This document shows positions 41,332 to 50,617 of a stretch of 64,000 nt of DNA, piece after piece. The position numbers were made by a program, and so were the translations under genes. Numbering within the stretch: position 1 is the first letter of the stretch; each line of letters opens with the position of its first letter. The notes beneath the pieces are model-generated. The model saw nothing but the letters and a program-made list of their open reading frames with translations, was not told where the DNA came from and searched no databases. Origin of the DNA: Ruania suaedae (GTDB lineage Bacteria; Actinomycetota; Actinomycetes; Actinomycetales; Beutenbergiaceae); NCBI RefSeq assembly GCF_021049265.1, contig NZ_CP088018.1, positions 1,116,001 through 1,180,000 on the forward strand, given 5' to 3'.

Positions 41332-42825
41332 ATGAGCGCCACAGCGACCTCGACCCCGATGTCGGAAGTGCTGCAGCTGCAGCGCAACGCGTTTCACCGG
41401 GACGGCATCCCCGATGCGGCGCTGCGCCGTGACCGGATCGACCGGTTCGTGCACGCGGTAGTCAGCCACACCGACGATCTGGTGGAGGCAATCTCGACGG
41501 ACTTCGGGCACCGGCCCGAGGTGACCACACTGGTCGCCGACATCGCCACCCTCGCGATGGAGGCCGAGATCGCCCGCGCCCGGGTGGGCAGCTGGATGCG
41601 CCCGCGCCGGCCCTGGGGTCGCGTGCCCGGCTTGCTCGCGCGGGCAGCCGGCCTCGACGCCGCCGTGCATCCGGAGCCGCTCGGCGTGGTCGGGGTGATG
41701 GGCATCTGGAATTTCCCCATCAACCTCAGCGCGGTCCCGGCGCTCTCGGCCCTGGCGGCCGGCAACCGGGTGATGATCAAGATGTCCGAGGCTGTCCCGG
41801 CCACCGCCGAGGTGTTCGCCAACGCCGTGCACGACGCGTTCGACGTCGAGGAGGTGGCGGTGGTGACCGGGGAGGTGGAGGTCTCCCAGGAATTCGCGGG
41901 GCTCGCCCTCGACCACCTCTTCTTCACCGGCTCGGCGGCCACCGGCTCGGCCGTGATGGGGGCTGCGGCCAAGAACCTCACCCCCGTGACGCTCGAGCTC
42001 GGTGGCAAGAACCCCGTGGTCCTCGCCCCGGGCGCGGCGCAGGACAAGCCCGTGATTCGCCGGGCGGCCTCCCGGGTGGCCCAGGCGCGGCTGATCAACG
42101 CCGGGCAGGCGTGCATCGCCCCGGAGGACGTCTACGTGCCGACCGAATCCGCCCGGGCATTCGTGCAGGAGGTCTTCTCCACCTGGGGGCGGGTGGTCCC
42201 GGAGATGTTCGAGCGTGACGAGATGCCCACGCTCATCGCCGACGGCGCCTACGAGCGCATCACCGCCCTGCTGGAGGACGCCGCCGAGAAGGGGGCGCAG
42301 GTCCTGACCGCCGTGCGCTCCGACGACGGCGGCCAGGAGGCGCTGCGCTCGGCCCGGATCATGCCTCCGACCGTGGTCCTCGGCCTCACCGACGAGATGG
42401 ACATCGCCCATGAGGAGGTGTTCGGCCCCGTGCTGGCCGTCCACCCCTACGACGATCTCGAGGACCTGCTGGACGAGCTGGCGGACAAGCCCGAGCCGCT
42501 GGTGGCCAGCTGGTTCGGGCCCGCGGACGAGGACTACCGCACGTTCGTCGCCCGCACCCGCTCCGGCGGAGTCTCCCGCAACGACTACGCCCTCTCGCAG
42601 TCGATGCCCGGGATGCCCTTCGGCGGCGTGGGCGCCTCCGGCATGGGCCAGTACCACGGCCGCTACGGCTTCGAGACGTTCAGCCACCTGCGCTCGGTGG
42701 TGGGCTCCGACCTGCCGTTCTCCGTGGTCGATCTGCTCACCCCGGGGGAGGGGTCGAAGGCGCCGCGGGCGCTGCGCTCGAGCCTGTCGGCCTACCGCAG
42801 GCTGCTGGCGCGCCGGCTGCGGTGA
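41332..42825 (+). CDS. aldehyde dehydrogenase (coniferyl-aldehyde dehydrogenase-like)
   Basis: NAD(P)-dependent oxidation of an aldehyde to its acid. 497 residues. [11 protein letters not shown] is the cofactor strand, Glu222 in LELGGKNP is the base and Cys261 in [14 protein letters not shown] the nucleophile; FGPVLAV and [11 protein letters not shown] complete the family. The NAGQ-C-IAPD-type spelling and the short length put it in the class 3/coniferyl group rather than betaine-aldehyde dehydrogenases. A GGAGG stands only 1 nt before ATG 41332, too close to be a good ribosome site. Confidence 0.9.
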   Translation: MSATATSTPMSEVLQLQRNAFHRDGIPDAALRRDRIDRFVHAVVSHTDDLVEAISTDFGHRPEVTTLVADIATLAMEAEIARARVGSWMRPRRPWGRVPGLLARAAGLDAAVHPEPLGVVGVMGIWNFPINLSAVPALSALAAGNRVMIKMSEAVPATAEVFANAVHDAFDVEEVAVVTGEVEVSQEFAGLALDHLFFTGSAATGSAVMGAAAKNLTPVTLELGGKNPVVLAPGAAQDKPVIRRAASRVAQARLINAGQACIAPEDVYVPTESARAFVQEVFSTWGRVVPEMFERDEMPTLIADGAYERITALLEDAAEKGAQVLTAVRSDDGGQEALRSARIMPPTVVLGLTDEMDIAHEEVFGPVLAVHPYDDLEDLLDELADKPEPLVASWFGPADEDYRTFVARTRSGGVSRNDYALSQSMPGMPFGGVGASGMGQYHGRYGFETFSHLRSVVGSDLPFSVVDLLTPGEGSKAPRALRSSLSAYRRLLARRLR

Positions 42826-42857
42826 CGCCCGGCGTGATCGCCCTCAGCCCCATCGCG

Positions 42858-42863
42858 TACCCT
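42858..42863 (+). promoter_or_regulatory. leaderless -10 box for prfB
   Basis: TACCCT ends 8 bp before the GTG at 42872, with GTGATC at -35 (18-bp spacer). No Shine-Dalgarno is present. Confidence 0.6.
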
Positions 42864-42871
42864 TGCCGCTT

Positions 42872-43993
42872 GTGGCTACCGACTTCCCCGTAGAGATCCA
42901 GGGTCTACGTCAGATCCTCGATTCGATCACCGCCGTCAGCGACCCGGACGCGTTGCGGGAGCGGATCGCCCAGCTCTCCGAGGCGGCCGCGGCGCCCGAC
43001 CTGTGGGACGACCCTGAGGCGGCCCAGCAGGTCACCAGCCAGCTCTCCTACGCCCAGAGTGAGCTGGAGCGGCTCGACCGGCTGGCCGAGCGCATCGACG
43101 ACCTCGGCGCGCTCGTGGAGCTCGCGCAGGAGGAGGACGATGCCGACACCCTCGCCGAGGCCGAGGCCGAGCTCGGTACGATCCGCGCCGCGCTGGAGGA
43201 CCTGGAGATCCGCACCCTGCTCTCCGGCGAGTACGACCAGCGCGAGGCCGTGGTGACGATCCGCGCCGGCGCCGGTGGGGTGGACGCCGCCGACTTCGCC
43301 CAGATGCTCCTGCGCATGTACCTGCGCTGGGCCGAGCACCACGGCTACTCGACCACCGTGCTCGACACCTCCTACGCCGAGGAGGCGGGCCTGAAGTCGG
43401 CCACCTTCGAGGTCAAGGCGCCGTACGCGTTCGGCACCCTCAGCGTGGAGGCGGGCACGCACCGGCTGGTGCGCATCTCCCCGTTCGACAACCAGGGCCG
43501 CCGGCAGACCTCCTTCGCGGCCGTCGAGGTGATCCCGCTGATCGAGCAGACCGACAGCGTGGAGATCCCCGAAACCGAGATCAAGGTGGACGTCTTCCGC
43601 TCCTCCGGCCCGGGCGGTCAGAGCGTCAACACCACCGACTCCGCTGTGCGGATGACCCACATCCCGACCGGGATCGTCGTCTCGATGCAGAACGAGAAGT
43701 CGCAGATCCAGAACCGCGCGGCCGCGTTGCGCGTGCTGCAGTCCCGCCTGCTGCTCAAGCGCCAGGAGGAGGAGAGCGCCGCGAAGAAGGCGATGGCGGG
43801 CGATGTCAAGGCCTCCTGGGGTGACCAGATGCGCTCCTACGTCCTGCAGCCCTACCAGATGGTCAAGGACCTGCGCACCGAGCACGAGGCCGGGAACCCC
43901 TCGTCGGTGTTCGACGGCGACATCGACGGCTTCATCAATGCCGGGATCCGCTGGCGCAAGCAGCAGCAGCTCGACGCCGAAGCCGGCGCGTAA
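42872..43993 (+). CDS. prfB: peptide chain release factor 2
   Basis: Releases peptides at UGA and UAA. 373 residues: N-terminal domain to about 115, the anticodon-like SPF tripeptide in [16 protein letters not shown], and the catalytic Gly248-Gly249-Gln250 in [20 protein letters not shown] rather than P(A/V)T identifies RF2. The frame is continuous, so the programmed +1 frameshift found in many other bacteria is absent. GTG 42872 is preceded by a leaderless promoter. Confidence 0.97.
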   Translation: MATDFPVEIQGLRQILDSITAVSDPDALRERIAQLSEAAAAPDLWDDPEAAQQVTSQLSYAQSELERLDRLAERIDDLGALVELAQEEDDADTLAEAEAELGTIRAALEDLEIRTLLSGEYDQREAVVTIRAGAGGVDAADFAQMLLRMYLRWAEHHGYSTTVLDTSYAEEAGLKSATFEVKAPYAFGTLSVEAGTHRLVRISPFDNQGRRQTSFAAVEVIPLIEQTDSVEIPETEIKVDVFRSSGPGGQSVNTTDSAVRMTHIPTGIVVSMQNEKSQIQNRAAALRVLQSRLLLKRQEEESAAKKAMAGDVKASWGDQMRSYVLQPYQMVKDLRTEHEAGNPSSVFDGDIDGFINAGIRWRKQQQLDAEAGA

Positions 43994-44046
43994 CCCCCCG
44001 GCGCCGGCCGATTCGCGTCACGCTCGCCGGCGCTGCGGCGTGTCAC

Positions 44047-44065
44047 CCGGGCGCTGAGCGCCCGG
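44047..44065 (+). terminator. stem-loop between prfB and ftsE
   Basis: CCGGGCGC-TGA-GCGCCCGG, an 8-bp perfect stem just before a TACGCT -10-like box at 44071. It separates prfB from a new transcript starting with ftsE. Confidence 0.55.
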
Positions 44066-44128
44066 CTGCTTACGCTGCCCATGGCCAGGTTTCGCCCTTC
44101 CCTTCCCCAAGACTGGCCAGGCAGCGCA

Positions 44129-44818
44129 GTGATCCGTCTCAAGAAAGTCTCCAAGGTGTACGCCCGTGGCGCGCGCCCAGCCCTGGACCAGGTCTCCCTC
44201 GAGGTCGGCCGGGGCGAGTTCGTCTTCCTCGTCGGCGCCTCCGGCTCCGGAAAGTCGACCTTCCTGCGGCTGGTGCTGCGCGAGGAACGCCCCACGAACG
44301 GGTCCGTCTTCGTGGCAGGTCGCGACCTCGCGAACCTCTCGCAGTGGAAGGTCCCGCAGTTGCGCCGTCAGATCGGGTGCGTCTTCCAGGACTTCCGCCT
44401 GTTGCACAACAAGACCGTCTTCGAGAACGTCGCCATCGCCCTGCAGGTAATCGGCAAACCGCGCCACCACGTGATGAGCACGGTGCCGGAGACGCTGGAG
44501 ATGGTCGGCCTGGCCGGCAAGGAGAAGCGGCTCCCGCACGAGCTCTCGGGCGGTGAGCAGCAACGGGTGGCGATCGCCCGCGCGTTCGTCAACCGGCCCG
44601 CGATCATCCTGGCGGACGAACCCACCGGGAACCTCGACCCCACCACCTCGGTGGGCATCATGCGGCTCCTGGACCGCATCAACCGGACCGGGACGACCGT
44701 GGTGATGGCCACCCACGACGACGAGATCGTGGATCAGATGCGCAAGCGCGTGATCGAACTCGTCGACGGCCAGATGGTGCGCGACCAGGACCGCGGCGTC
44801 TACGGCGCGGCGCGGTAG
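44129..44818 (+). CDS. ftsE: cell-division ABC ATPase FtsE
   Basis: 229 residues, the usual FtsE length. Walker [16 protein letters not shown]-loop [18 protein letters not shown] (diagnostic for FtsE), signature [13 protein letters not shown], Walker [14 protein letters not shown] and His in MATHDDEIV. FtsE couples ATP hydrolysis through FtsX to a wall hydrolase at the septum. GTG 44129 gives the family N-terminus [11 protein letters not shown]; the ATG at 44081 lies too close to the TACGCT box to be transcribed from it. Confidence 0.95.
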   Translation: MIRLKKVSKVYARGARPALDQVSLEVGRGEFVFLVGASGSGKSTFLRLVLREERPTNGSVFVAGRDLANLSQWKVPQLRRQIGCVFQDFRLLHNKTVFENVAIALQVIGKPRHHVMSTVPETLEMVGLAGKEKRLPHELSGGEQQRVAIARAFVNRPAIILADEPTGNLDPTTSVGIMRLLDRINRTGTTVVMATHDDEIVDQMRKRVIELVDGQMVRDQDRGVYGAAR

Positions 44819-44837
44819 GGCCGGTGAGGACACACGC

Positions 44838-45752
44838 ATGAGACTGCAGTTCATTCTTTCCCAGATCGGCAACGGCCTGCGGCGCAACGTCGCCATGGCC
44901 GTCTCCGTGGTGCTGGTGACCTTCATCTCCCTGACCTTCGTCGGAGCGGCCGTACTGCTGCAGATGCAGGTCGGCAACATGAAGGACGAGTGGTACGACC
45001 GGGTGGAGGTCTCGGTCTTCCTGTGCCCGCCGGACTCCTCCGTGCCCACCTGCGCCGGCGGTGAGGCGACCGACGAGCAGGTCGAGTCCCTCCAGTCGGT
45101 GCTGACGTCCGAGGCGCTGAGCCCCTACGTCGAAGAGGTCTTCCTGGAGACCAAGGAGCAGGCGTTCGAGGCGTTCCAGGAGCGCTTCGGCGATCAGGAC
45201 TGGGCGCAGCGGATCACCGTGGAGCAGATGCAGCAGTCGCTGCGCGTGAGCCTGGTCGATCCCGAGCTCTACCAGGTGGTGGCCGATGAGGTCGCCGGCC
45301 GGGACGGCGTCGAAGAGGTGATCGATCAGCGCTCGATCCTGGAACCGCTGTTCCTCGTGCTCAACCGCGCCACGATCCTGGCGGCCGGCCTGGCTGCGGT
45401 GATGATCGTGACGGCGGTGCTGCTGATCACCACCACCATCCGGCTCTCGGCGATGAGCCGCAGCCGCGAGACCTCCATCATGCGATTGGTGGGAGCGTCC
45501 AACTTCTTCATCCAGCTGCCCTTCATGCTCGAAGGCGCCATCGCCGCACTGCTCGGCGCCGCGCTCGCGAGCACCGGCCTCTGGCTCGGGGTGCGATCCA
45601 TCGTGGAGAACTGGCTCGCAGGTTCGGTGCGGTGGGTCAACTTCGTCGACACCGGCGACGTGCTGGTGGTGGCCCCGCTCCTGGTGGCGATCGGGATCGT
45701 GCTCGCCGCGATCAGTTCCTTGGTCAGTCTCAGCCGATACACGAAGGTGTGA
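44838..45752 (+). CDS. ftsX: cell-division permease FtsX
   Basis: 304 residues. N-terminal cytoplasmic stretch, helix 1 (AMAVSVVLVTFISLTFVGAAVLL), an extracellular loop of about 130 residues with one Cys pair (FLCPPDSSVPTC) as in mycobacterial FtsX, then three C-terminal helices with the MSRSRETSIMRLVGASNFFI coupling segment. The extracellular loop is where FtsX binds its hydrolase partner. GTGAGGA lies before the ATG. Confidence 0.95.
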   Translation: MRLQFILSQIGNGLRRNVAMAVSVVLVTFISLTFVGAAVLLQMQVGNMKDEWYDRVEVSVFLCPPDSSVPTCAGGEATDEQVESLQSVLTSEALSPYVEEVFLETKEQAFEAFQERFGDQDWAQRITVEQMQQSLRVSLVDPELYQVVADEVAGRDGVEEVIDQRSILEPLFLVLNRATILAAGLAAVMIVTAVLLITTTIRLSAMSRSRETSIMRLVGASNFFIQLPFMLEGAIAALLGAALASTGLWLGVRSIVENWLAGSVRWVNFVDTGDVLVVAPLLVAIGIVLAAISSLVSLSRYTKV

Positions 45753-45757
45753 CCCCG

Positions 45758-47278
45758 ATGGCACGACGACGTCTCTCACCCCCTGCGGTGTCCGTGCGGC
45801 CCGTGCGGGCCGGCCTGGCTGCGGCCCTCGCCGTCGGGCTCGCCCTGCTGGCGGCGCCGGTGGCGGCCGACACCCGGGACGACCTGGAGGAGCAGCAGGA
45901 GCAGAACCAGACCGAGCGCGAGGAACTCGCAGCGATGCTCGAGGGCACCGAGTCCGACCTCGCCGATGTCTACCTCGAGCTCGACGACATCGAGCGGCGC
46001 CTTCCCGTGGCCCAGGGTGAGCTCTCCGTCGCCAACGACGAGCTCGCCGCCGCCGAGCGCCATGCCGCATCGGTCCAGGACCGGCTCGACGTGGCCGAGG
46101 CTCAGCAGGAGGATCTGACCACCGAGATCGCAGGTACCGAGACCGAGATCGCCGAGACCGAGTCGGCGATGGGCGAGGTGGCTCGCTCCGCCTACCGGGG
46201 AGGGGAGGGCGCCTCGGCGATGTCGGTGGTCTTCGCCGCCGACGACGCGGACGAGTTCGCGACCCAGTACTCGGTGATGAACTCGGCGCTGCGCTCGCAG
46301 AACCAGACCCTCTCCGACCTCGAGAGCCTGACGGCGGTCAACCGCAACCGGCAGGTGCGCCTGGACGCGGTGACCGCGCGGATCGGCGAGCTGAAGACAG
46401 AGGCGGACGACGCCGTCGCGGCGGCTGACGTGGCCCGTCAGGATGCGGCCGATCTGGTGGCCGAGATCGAGCAGCTGCAGGCCGACCAGGAGTCGCGGGC
46501 GGCTGAGCTCGAAAGCCTGCAGGAGGACTACACCGACCAGATCGCCGAGATCGAGGAGGACAACGCCGAGATCGCCGACGAGATCGCGGAGATCGATCGC
46601 CGGGAGCGGGAGGAGGCCGCCGCCCGGGCGGCCGAGGCCGAGCGCGAGCGGGAACGTGAGCGCGAGCGGCAGCGGGAGGCAGCCGAGGAGGCCGCCCGTC
46701 AGAACTCCAGCGGTTCCGGGGGGTCAGGCGGTTCGAGTGGGTCCGGTGGTTCTGGTGGTTCGAGCTCGGGCGGCTCCGGTGGTTCGAGCTCGGGCGGCTC
46801 CGGTGGCTCGAGTGGGTCCGGCGGATCCGGTGGTTCGAGCTCGGGCGGCTCCGGTGGCTCCTCCAGCGGCTCGCTGGTGCCCCCGGTTCCCCAGCCGCTG
46901 TACGTGACCTCCGGGTACGGCATGCGGTGGTACCCGATCACGGGCGGTTACTACATGCACCAGGGCGTGGACCTGCGCTCGGCCTGCGGCAACTCACAGG
47001 TCTCGGCCGCGGCCGGGACCGTGACCGCCGTCAAGCCGGCGCCGAACGGCACCCACGGCAACCAGGTGATCGTCAACCACGGCACGATCGGAGGCAACCG
47101 GTACGTCACGGTGTACAACCACCTCTCGCGCTTCGCGGTCCGCACCGGGCAGTCGGTCGCCCAGGGACAGGCGATCGGCTACACCGGGGCCACCGGGAAC
47201 GTCACCGGGTGCCACGTCCACTTCGAGGTCTGGCGCAACGGATCGACGATCGATCCGATGGCACTGTCCGCCTTCTGA
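45758..47278 (+). CDS. M23 peptidoglycan endopeptidase with coiled coil, likely FtsEX effector
   Basis: 506 residues. A signal peptide (GLAAALAVGLALLAAPVAA), a long coiled coil from about 40 to 310 (heptad-like Glu/Ala-rich, ending in RERERERERQREAAEEAAR), a Gly/Ser linker (about 315-375), and a C-terminal lysostaphin-like M23 domain. The zinc and catalytic residues are intact: His401 and Asp405 in HQGVDLR, and His486/His488 in CHVHFEVW. EnvC and PcsB have the same coiled-coil-plus-hydrolase plan as FtsX partners. The position 5 bp after ftsX supports that role. The ribosome site lies within the ftsX end. Confidence 0.92.
   Translation: MARRRLSPPAVSVRPVRAGLAAALAVGLALLAAPVAADTRDDLEEQQEQNQTEREELAAMLEGTESDLADVYLELDDIERRLPVAQGELSVANDELAAAERHAASVQDRLDVAEAQQEDLTTEIAGTETEIAETESAMGEVARSAYRGGEGASAMSVVFAADDADEFATQYSVMNSALRSQNQTLSDLESLTAVNRNRQVRLDAVTARIGELKTEADDAVAAADVARQDAADLVAEIEQLQADQESRAAELESLQEDYTDQIAEIEEDNAEIADEIAEIDRREREEAAARAAEAERERERERERQREAAEEAARQNSSGSGGSGGSSGSGGSGGSSSGGSGGSSSGGSGGSSGSGGSGGSSSGGSGGSSSGSLVPPVPQPLYVTSGYGMRWYPITGGYYMHQGVDLRSACGNSQVSAAAGTVTAVKPAPNGTHGNQVIVNHGTIGGNRYVTVYNHLSRFAVRTGQSVAQGQAIGYTGATGNVTGCHVHFEVWRNGSTIDPMALSAF
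46757..46855 (+). repeat. tandem 24-bp Gly/Ser-coding repeats in the M23 gene linker
   Basis: Three identical 24-bp units start at 46757, 46781 and 46832, with a 27-bp variant between the second and third. They encode GSSSGGSG-type octapeptides, and the linker length is probably variable between strains. Confidence 0.85.
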
Positions 47279-47590
47279 CCGGTTGCCACACGCCGCGTTG
47301 GTTCGCTCTCGTCCACCAGGGCGAACACGCACCCCACTGCATCACCGTCACGGAGGAAGGTCGCCCGGGTTGACGTGGTGGAGCTGGATCTACCGCTCCG
47401 GCTCTCCTTCGAGGGGTCGAACCGCGACGGCGATCACCTGCAGTTGCTCGGGTCCGCCGGTCGGGTGCGCTCCGATCGCTCGCCGCTCTGCCAGCTGACG
47501 TCGACAAGGGTGAGCGCCCTTCCCGGCGCAGCGCAGACGCTCGCGGTGGGAACGGCGGTATTCAGATCGAACGATCCGGCCCTCGACCCG

Positions 47591-47596
47591 TACAGT
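47591..47596 (+). promoter_or_regulatory. -10 box of smpB
   Basis: TACAGT followed by a roughly 19-nt leader with GAAGGAGA before the smpB ATG. The rest of the 340-bp gap (47279-47590) has no supported gene. Confidence 0.5.
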
Positions 47597-47621
47597 GGAC
47601 CGGCGAAGGAGACCAGAGACG

Positions 47622-48143
47622 ATGAGCAACAAGGCCAAGGGCGCGAAGAAGAAGAAGAAGACGGACGGCGCCGTCGACCCCAAAACCGTCAAGACCGTCG
47701 TTGCGCGCAACAAGAAGGCGCGGCACGACTATCACATCGACGCCACCTACGAAGCGGGTCTGTCCCTGACCGGCACCGAGGTGAAGTCGCTGCGGGCGGG
47801 CCGGGCCTCCCTCGTGGACGGCTGGGTCTTCGTCGATGGCGGCGAGGCGTGGCTGGAGAGCGTCCACATCCCCGAGTACACCGAGGGCACCTGGACCAAT
47901 CACTCCCCGCGGCGCAAGCGCAAGCTGCTGCTGCACAAGGAGCAGATCCTCAAGCTCACCCAGCGCACGAAGGAGAAGGGGTACACCATCGTGCCGCTCG
48001 AGCTGTACTTCATCGGCGGCCGGGCCAAGGTGGAGATCGCCGTCGCCCGAGGCAAGCAGGAATGGGACAAGCGGCAGGCGCTGCGCGAGAAGCAGGACGC
48101 CCGCGAGGCGCAACGAGCGATGAGCCTGCGCCAGCACCGTTGA
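47622..48143 (+). CDS. smpB: SsrA-binding protein
   Basis: Partner of tmRNA in trans-translation; 173 residues. A Lys-rich N-terminal extension (AKGAKKKKK, about 5-16) precedes the core [35 protein letters not shown], cited by ends, with the conserved GTEVKSLR and the C-terminal [12 protein letters not shown] and [14 protein letters not shown] tail that enters the mRNA channel. ssrA lies 3.3 kb downstream rather than adjacent. Confidence 0.97.
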   Translation: MSNKAKGAKKKKKTDGAVDPKTVKTVVARNKKARHDYHIDATYEAGLSLTGTEVKSLRAGRASLVDGWVFVDGGEAWLESVHIPEYTEGTWTNHSPRRKRKLLLHKEQILKLTQRTKEKGYTIVPLELYFIGGRAKVEIAVARGKQEWDKRQALREKQDAREAQRAMSLRQHR

Positions 48144-48238
48144 GCCTGAGCCGCCGGCATCGGCGAGCCCTCGCCGGCCCGGCGGAGGGCGTCCCAGGAT
48201 CGTCCGCGCGGGGGAGGCCGAGCACCTCCCGCGCTGCC

Positions 48239-48244
48239 TAGGGT
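48239..48244 (+). promoter_or_regulatory. leaderless -10 box for the DUF2207 gene
   Basis: TAGGGT ends 6 bp before ATG 48251; the intervening GGAGG is too close to the ATG to work as a Shine-Dalgarno. Confidence 0.5.
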
Positions 48245-48250
48245 GGAGGC

Positions 48251-50122
48251 ATGCGGCGATCCCTGAGCAGACTCCTGACCCTCCTGGCCCTCGCAATGGC
48301 GGTCGTCCTCGCCGGGCCCGTCGCCGCGCACGCCGATGCCGACGACTGGATGGTCGAGAGGTACGACGTCAGCGCCGAGGTGCAGACCGACGGCACCATC
48401 GACGTCAGTATCGACATGCTGTTCGACTTCGCCGACGAGGAGGGGCACGGGCCCTACCTGACCCTGGTCGACCGGCAGGAGATCGCCGACGATCCCGACC
48501 GCTACCGGGTGCTCGAGTACACCGGCTTCAGCGCGTCCTCCAGCACCGGTGCTCCGGCGGACGTGCGCACCGAGTCCGAGGGCAGCGGGCTCGCCGTCTA
48601 CGTCGGTGACGAGGACGTCGAGGTCACCGGGCAGCAGCAGTACACGATCTCCTACACCGTCTCGGGCGTGCCCAACCCCGGCGCCGGCGCCGACGGCGCC
48701 GACGAGGTCGCCTGGAACGTCATCGGCTCGGGCTGGGAGATTCCGCTGCGCGATGTCGGCGTCACCGTCGAGGGCCCCGAGGACCCGCTCGGCGCGGAGT
48801 GCTTCACCGGGTCGGTCGGAAGCACCGATGCGTGCGGCACCGCCGAGGCCGGACCACCGGCGGAGTTCACGGCGGACGAGATCTCCCCCGGAGGGGGGAT
48901 GACCGTGCTCGTCACCTACCCGGCCGGGATGTTCGCGGACACGGTCGAGCCGATGTACAGCGACCGCGTGACCCCGGCCAACTTCTTCGGCAGCGGGACC
49001 CCCGCTCCGTGGGTCGCCCTGGGCCTGGGTGTGGTGGGGATCGCGGTGGTCGCGCTGCGCGCCCGCCAGCGCGGGCGTGACCGCGCCTACGTGGGGCTCA
49101 CGCCCGGGCTGACGCCGACCGCCGGCGCCGAGGGGCACGGTGAGGGGTACGCGGAACGCATTCCTGTCGCCGTGCAGTTCACCCCGCCCGACGGCGTCAC
49201 CCCCGGAGCCGCCGGAACGCTGCTGGACGAGGTGGCCCAGCCGCGGGACGTCAGCGCGACGATCGTCGACCTGGCCGTGCGCGGATATCTCCGCATCGAG
49301 GAGATCCCCGAGGGCGAGACCGACGACGCCGGCGACGCGGGCAGCGAGGAGAACTCCGAGGATCCGCAGTGGCGGCTACGGCGGACCAGCGAGCCCGGCG
49401 AGTGGCCGCAGCTGCTGGCCTTCGAGCGGACGCTGCTGGAGGGCCTGTTCTCCGGCAACGCCACCGTAACCGAGATGTCCGAGCTGGGCGCCGACTTCGC
49501 CCAGGCGCTGACCACCGCCCAGAGCCAGCTCTACGAGCGGGTCGTCGAGCGTGGCTGGTTCCGCACCTCGCCGCAGGCCGTGCGCCTGCGCTGGGTCGTC
49601 GCCGGGATCGTGGCCTTCGTCGTCGGAATCCCAGTCACCTTCGTGCTCGGCGTGTTCGCCGGGTGGGGTGGCGTGGGCGTGGCCCTGATGGCCATCGGGG
49701 TGGCCCTGATGGTGTGTTCGGCCGCCGCGCCCGCCCGGACCGCTGAGGGCACGGCGGTGCTGGCCCAGGTCCGTGGCTTCCAGAAGTATCTGGAGACCGC
49801 CGAGGTCGACCAGATGCGCCAGGAGGAGCGCGAGGGGATCTTCTCCGCCTACCTGCCCTACGCCGTCGCGCTCGGGGTGGCGCAGCGGTGGACGACGATC
49901 TTCTCCGAGGCGGCGGCCCGGGGCGAAGTCCAGATGCAGCCGCACTGGTACCAGGGCAGCACGGCGGGGGTGTGGAATGCCGCCGTCTTCACGAGCCTGA
50001 CGAGTTTCACCACCACCGCCGCGACCTCGGTCACCTCGGTGGCATCCGGCTCGGCCGGCGGTGCCGGCTTCAGCGGCGGTGTCGGGGGCGGCGTCGGCGG
50101 CGGGGGTGGTGGCGGCTGGTGA
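48251..50122 (+). CDS. DUF2207 membrane protein
   Basis: 623 residues. A signal peptide (LLTLLALAMAVVLAGPVAAHA) leads an extracytoplasmic beta-rich domain (about 30-250: VERYDVSAEVQTDGTIDV, GHGPYLTLVDRQ), a helix at about 252-275, a cytoplasmic winged-helix-like part (about 300-430), two close helices at about 440-490 and a C-terminal segment ending in a Gly-rich SGGVGGGVGGGGGGGW tail. This domain order and the poly-Gly end are standard for DUF2207 proteins, whose function is unknown. Monocistronic with a leaderless promoter. Confidence 0.9.
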   Translation: MRRSLSRLLTLLALAMAVVLAGPVAAHADADDWMVERYDVSAEVQTDGTIDVSIDMLFDFADEEGHGPYLTLVDRQEIADDPDRYRVLEYTGFSASSSTGAPADVRTESEGSGLAVYVGDEDVEVTGQQQYTISYTVSGVPNPGAGADGADEVAWNVIGSGWEIPLRDVGVTVEGPEDPLGAECFTGSVGSTDACGTAEAGPPAEFTADEISPGGGMTVLVTYPAGMFADTVEPMYSDRVTPANFFGSGTPAPWVALGLGVVGIAVVALRARQRGRDRAYVGLTPGLTPTAGAEGHGEGYAERIPVAVQFTPPDGVTPGAAGTLLDEVAQPRDVSATIVDLAVRGYLRIEEIPEGETDDAGDAGSEENSEDPQWRLRRTSEPGEWPQLLAFERTLLEGLFSGNATVTEMSELGADFAQALTTAQSQLYERVVERGWFRTSPQAVRLRWVVAGIVAFVVGIPVTFVLGVFAGWGGVGVALMAIGVALMVCSAAAPARTAEGTAVLAQVRGFQKYLETAEVDQMRQEEREGIFSAYLPYAVALGVAQRWTTIFSEAAARGEVQMQPHWYQGSTAGVWNAAVFTSLTSFTTTAATSVTSVASGSAGGAGFSGGVGGGVGGGGGGGW

Positions 50123-50176
50123 GGTGGGTAGATTGGGGCCCGACGCGCATCATCTCCGAGACCTGAGGAGCCAACC

Positions 50177-50584
50177 ATGGGCTTCGCCCTGCACCGCCTG
50201 CCCCTGCGACTCGCCGCCGGAGCGTTCATCCTGAACTCCGGCATCAACAAGCTCGACCTCGACGCCGAGTCCGCTGCCGGACTGCAGCAGGTGGCGCTCA
50301 ACGCCTTCCCGCAGCTCGAGTCGCTCTCCGCCGAGGACTTCGGGACCTACCTGGCTGCGGGCGAGGTGACCCTCGGCGCCTCCCTGCTCGCCCCGTTCCT
50401 GCCCAGCAAGCTGGTGGGCGCGGGCCTGACGGTGTTCGCCGCGTCGCTGGTGTGGACCTACCTGCGCACCCCCGGGCTCACCGAGTCCGACGGCGTGCGG
50501 CCCACCCAGGACGGCATCGGCATGGCCAAGGACATCTTCCTGCTCGGTATCGGGCTCGCACTGCTGCTGGAGAAGAAGAAGTAA
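50177..50584 (+). CDS. small DoxX-like membrane protein
   Basis: 135 residues with an N-terminal amphipathic segment and three or four helices (about 8-20, 60-78, 80-98, 112-128). LRLAAGAFILNSGINK recalls the DoxX fold, in which the first helix carries a Gly/Asn pair. No redox Cys is present. A TAGATT box lies upstream and GAGGAG precedes the ATG. Similar stand-alone proteins are common in Micrococcales; function unknown. Confidence 0.75.
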   Translation: MGFALHRLPLRLAAGAFILNSGINKLDLDAESAAGLQQVALNAFPQLESLSAEDFGTYLAAGEVTLGASLLAPFLPSKLVGAGLTVFAASLVWTYLRTPGLTESDGVRPTQDGIGMAKDIFLLGIGLALLLEKKK

Positions 50585-50617
50585 CAGCAGGCCTACGCCG
50601 GGCGGACCGGGACCGGC

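Noticed and set aside
42872-43000. Programmed frameshift in prfB
   Set aside because: The frame from GTG 42872 is continuous and no in-frame TGA occurs in the early codons.
46700-46870. Regular repeats that could suggest a CRISPR array
   Set aside because: No unique spacers; units are head-to-tail, in frame, and encode a Gly/Ser linker.
47282-47621. Small gene between the M23 hydrolase and smpB
   Set aside because: The open frame there runs on into smpB in the wrong frame and has no family features.
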